A DNA stretch of 64,000 bases from UBA11051 sp964390495. Lineage in GTDB: Bacteria; Armatimonadota; Zipacnadia; Zipacnadales; UBA11051. The stretch spans positions 38,688 through 102,687 of the forward strand of contig CAYMIN010000013.1 of the NCBI GenBank assembly GCA_964390495.1. The letters are read 5' to 3'. Each line of letters starts with the position of its first letter. The first letter of the stretch is position 1. This document shows, in pieces, positions 63,934 to 64,000 of this stretch. The notes beneath the pieces are model-generated. The model had not been told where the DNA came from. It searched no databases and was given only the letters and a program-made list of their open reading frames with translations. The translations under genes were made by a program, and so were the position numbers.

Positions 63934-64000
63934 AGCGGGCGACGAGATTCGAACTCGCGACATTCAGCTTGGAAGGCTGACGCTCTACCAACTGAGCTAC
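63934..64000 (-). tRNA. tRNA-Gly (anticodon TCC), cut by window end
   Basis: The 5' acceptor bases lie outside the window. D arm AGCTCAGTTGGTAGAGC, anticodon loop CTTCCAA, T arm GCGAGTTCGAATCTCGT, discriminator T, CCA encoded at 63931-63933. Confidence 0.9.

Overview
The window looks like chromosomal DNA of a high-GC, Gram-negative-type (diderm) bacterium. It carries an LptD/OstA-like outer-membrane barrel gene and many exported proteins, alongside genes often seen outside Proteobacteria: a T-box leader, a UPF0182 giant membrane protein and a DUF151 nuclease. Together with the dispersed GTCGGGCTTTCCAGCCCGA-type repeats this would fit a little-studied phylum such as Armatimonadota. That placement is a low-confidence guess, because the window has no rRNA. 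No prophage, CRISPR array or transposase was found.

Region 1 (1-15.4 kb, + strand) is an exported-protein locus. Three large proteins (3-2465, 5863-9243, 9275-12130) have unrelated N-terminal parts: carboxypeptidase-regulatory-like repeats, a subtilisin, and an unknown region. All three end in the same three-part C-terminal cassette: a 'LISLP...GWNLIGNP...GYW' module, a 'YMRT' module and a FlgD-like Ig fold. Between and after them lie two CsgG/FlgT-like membrane proteins with FN3-like tails, a C11 (clostripain-like) peptidase and the barrel protein. This is the best candidate for an undescribed surface-protein system.

Region 2 (15.5-19.7 kb) holds uvrB and uvrC. Region 3 (20-27.3 kb, - strand) is a T-box-controlled branched-chain amino acid operon: promoter, T-box leader (specifier probably GTC, valine), DUF1028 protein, ilvD, ilvB, ilvN, a secreted pentapeptide-like protein, a small membrane protein and ilvC. 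The IlvC cofactor loop looks like the NADH type. Two copies of a longer non-coding repeat lie inside and at the end of this operon.

Region 4 (27.7-35.4 kb, + strand) has a coiled-coil / DUF4178-like / SPFH-SHOCT cluster, a flavin reductase ending at an intrinsic terminator, a heparinase II/III-like protein coupled to a metallophosphoesterase (with a dispersed repeat inside its coding sequence), and a small exported barrel-like protein. Region 5 (35.6-43 kb) has rel (ppGpp) with a clear promoter, then an acyl-CoA ligase, a pair of M16 peptidases (one active, one degenerate) and a sugar-epimerase-like protein. Plus-strand GC skew changes from C-rich to G-rich near 38 kb.

Region 6 (43-64 kb, - strand) runs leftward. 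It contains a phosphoesterase, an AIR-synthase-like protein coupled to a HAD phosphatase, UPF0182, DUF151 nuclease, and a four-repeat 'FGSW..AAGLDY' protein behind a leader with two terminator-like hairpins. Then come a dual-specificity phosphatase, RNase HI-like protein and membrane protein; a long threonine-catabolism operon (LapA-like, unknown, ltaE, tdh, kbl, YprB-like nuclease, MFS) behind a consensus promoter; clpX, clpP and tig; and finally six tRNA genes (Leu, Lys, Arg, His, Arg, partial Gly), all with encoded CCA ends.
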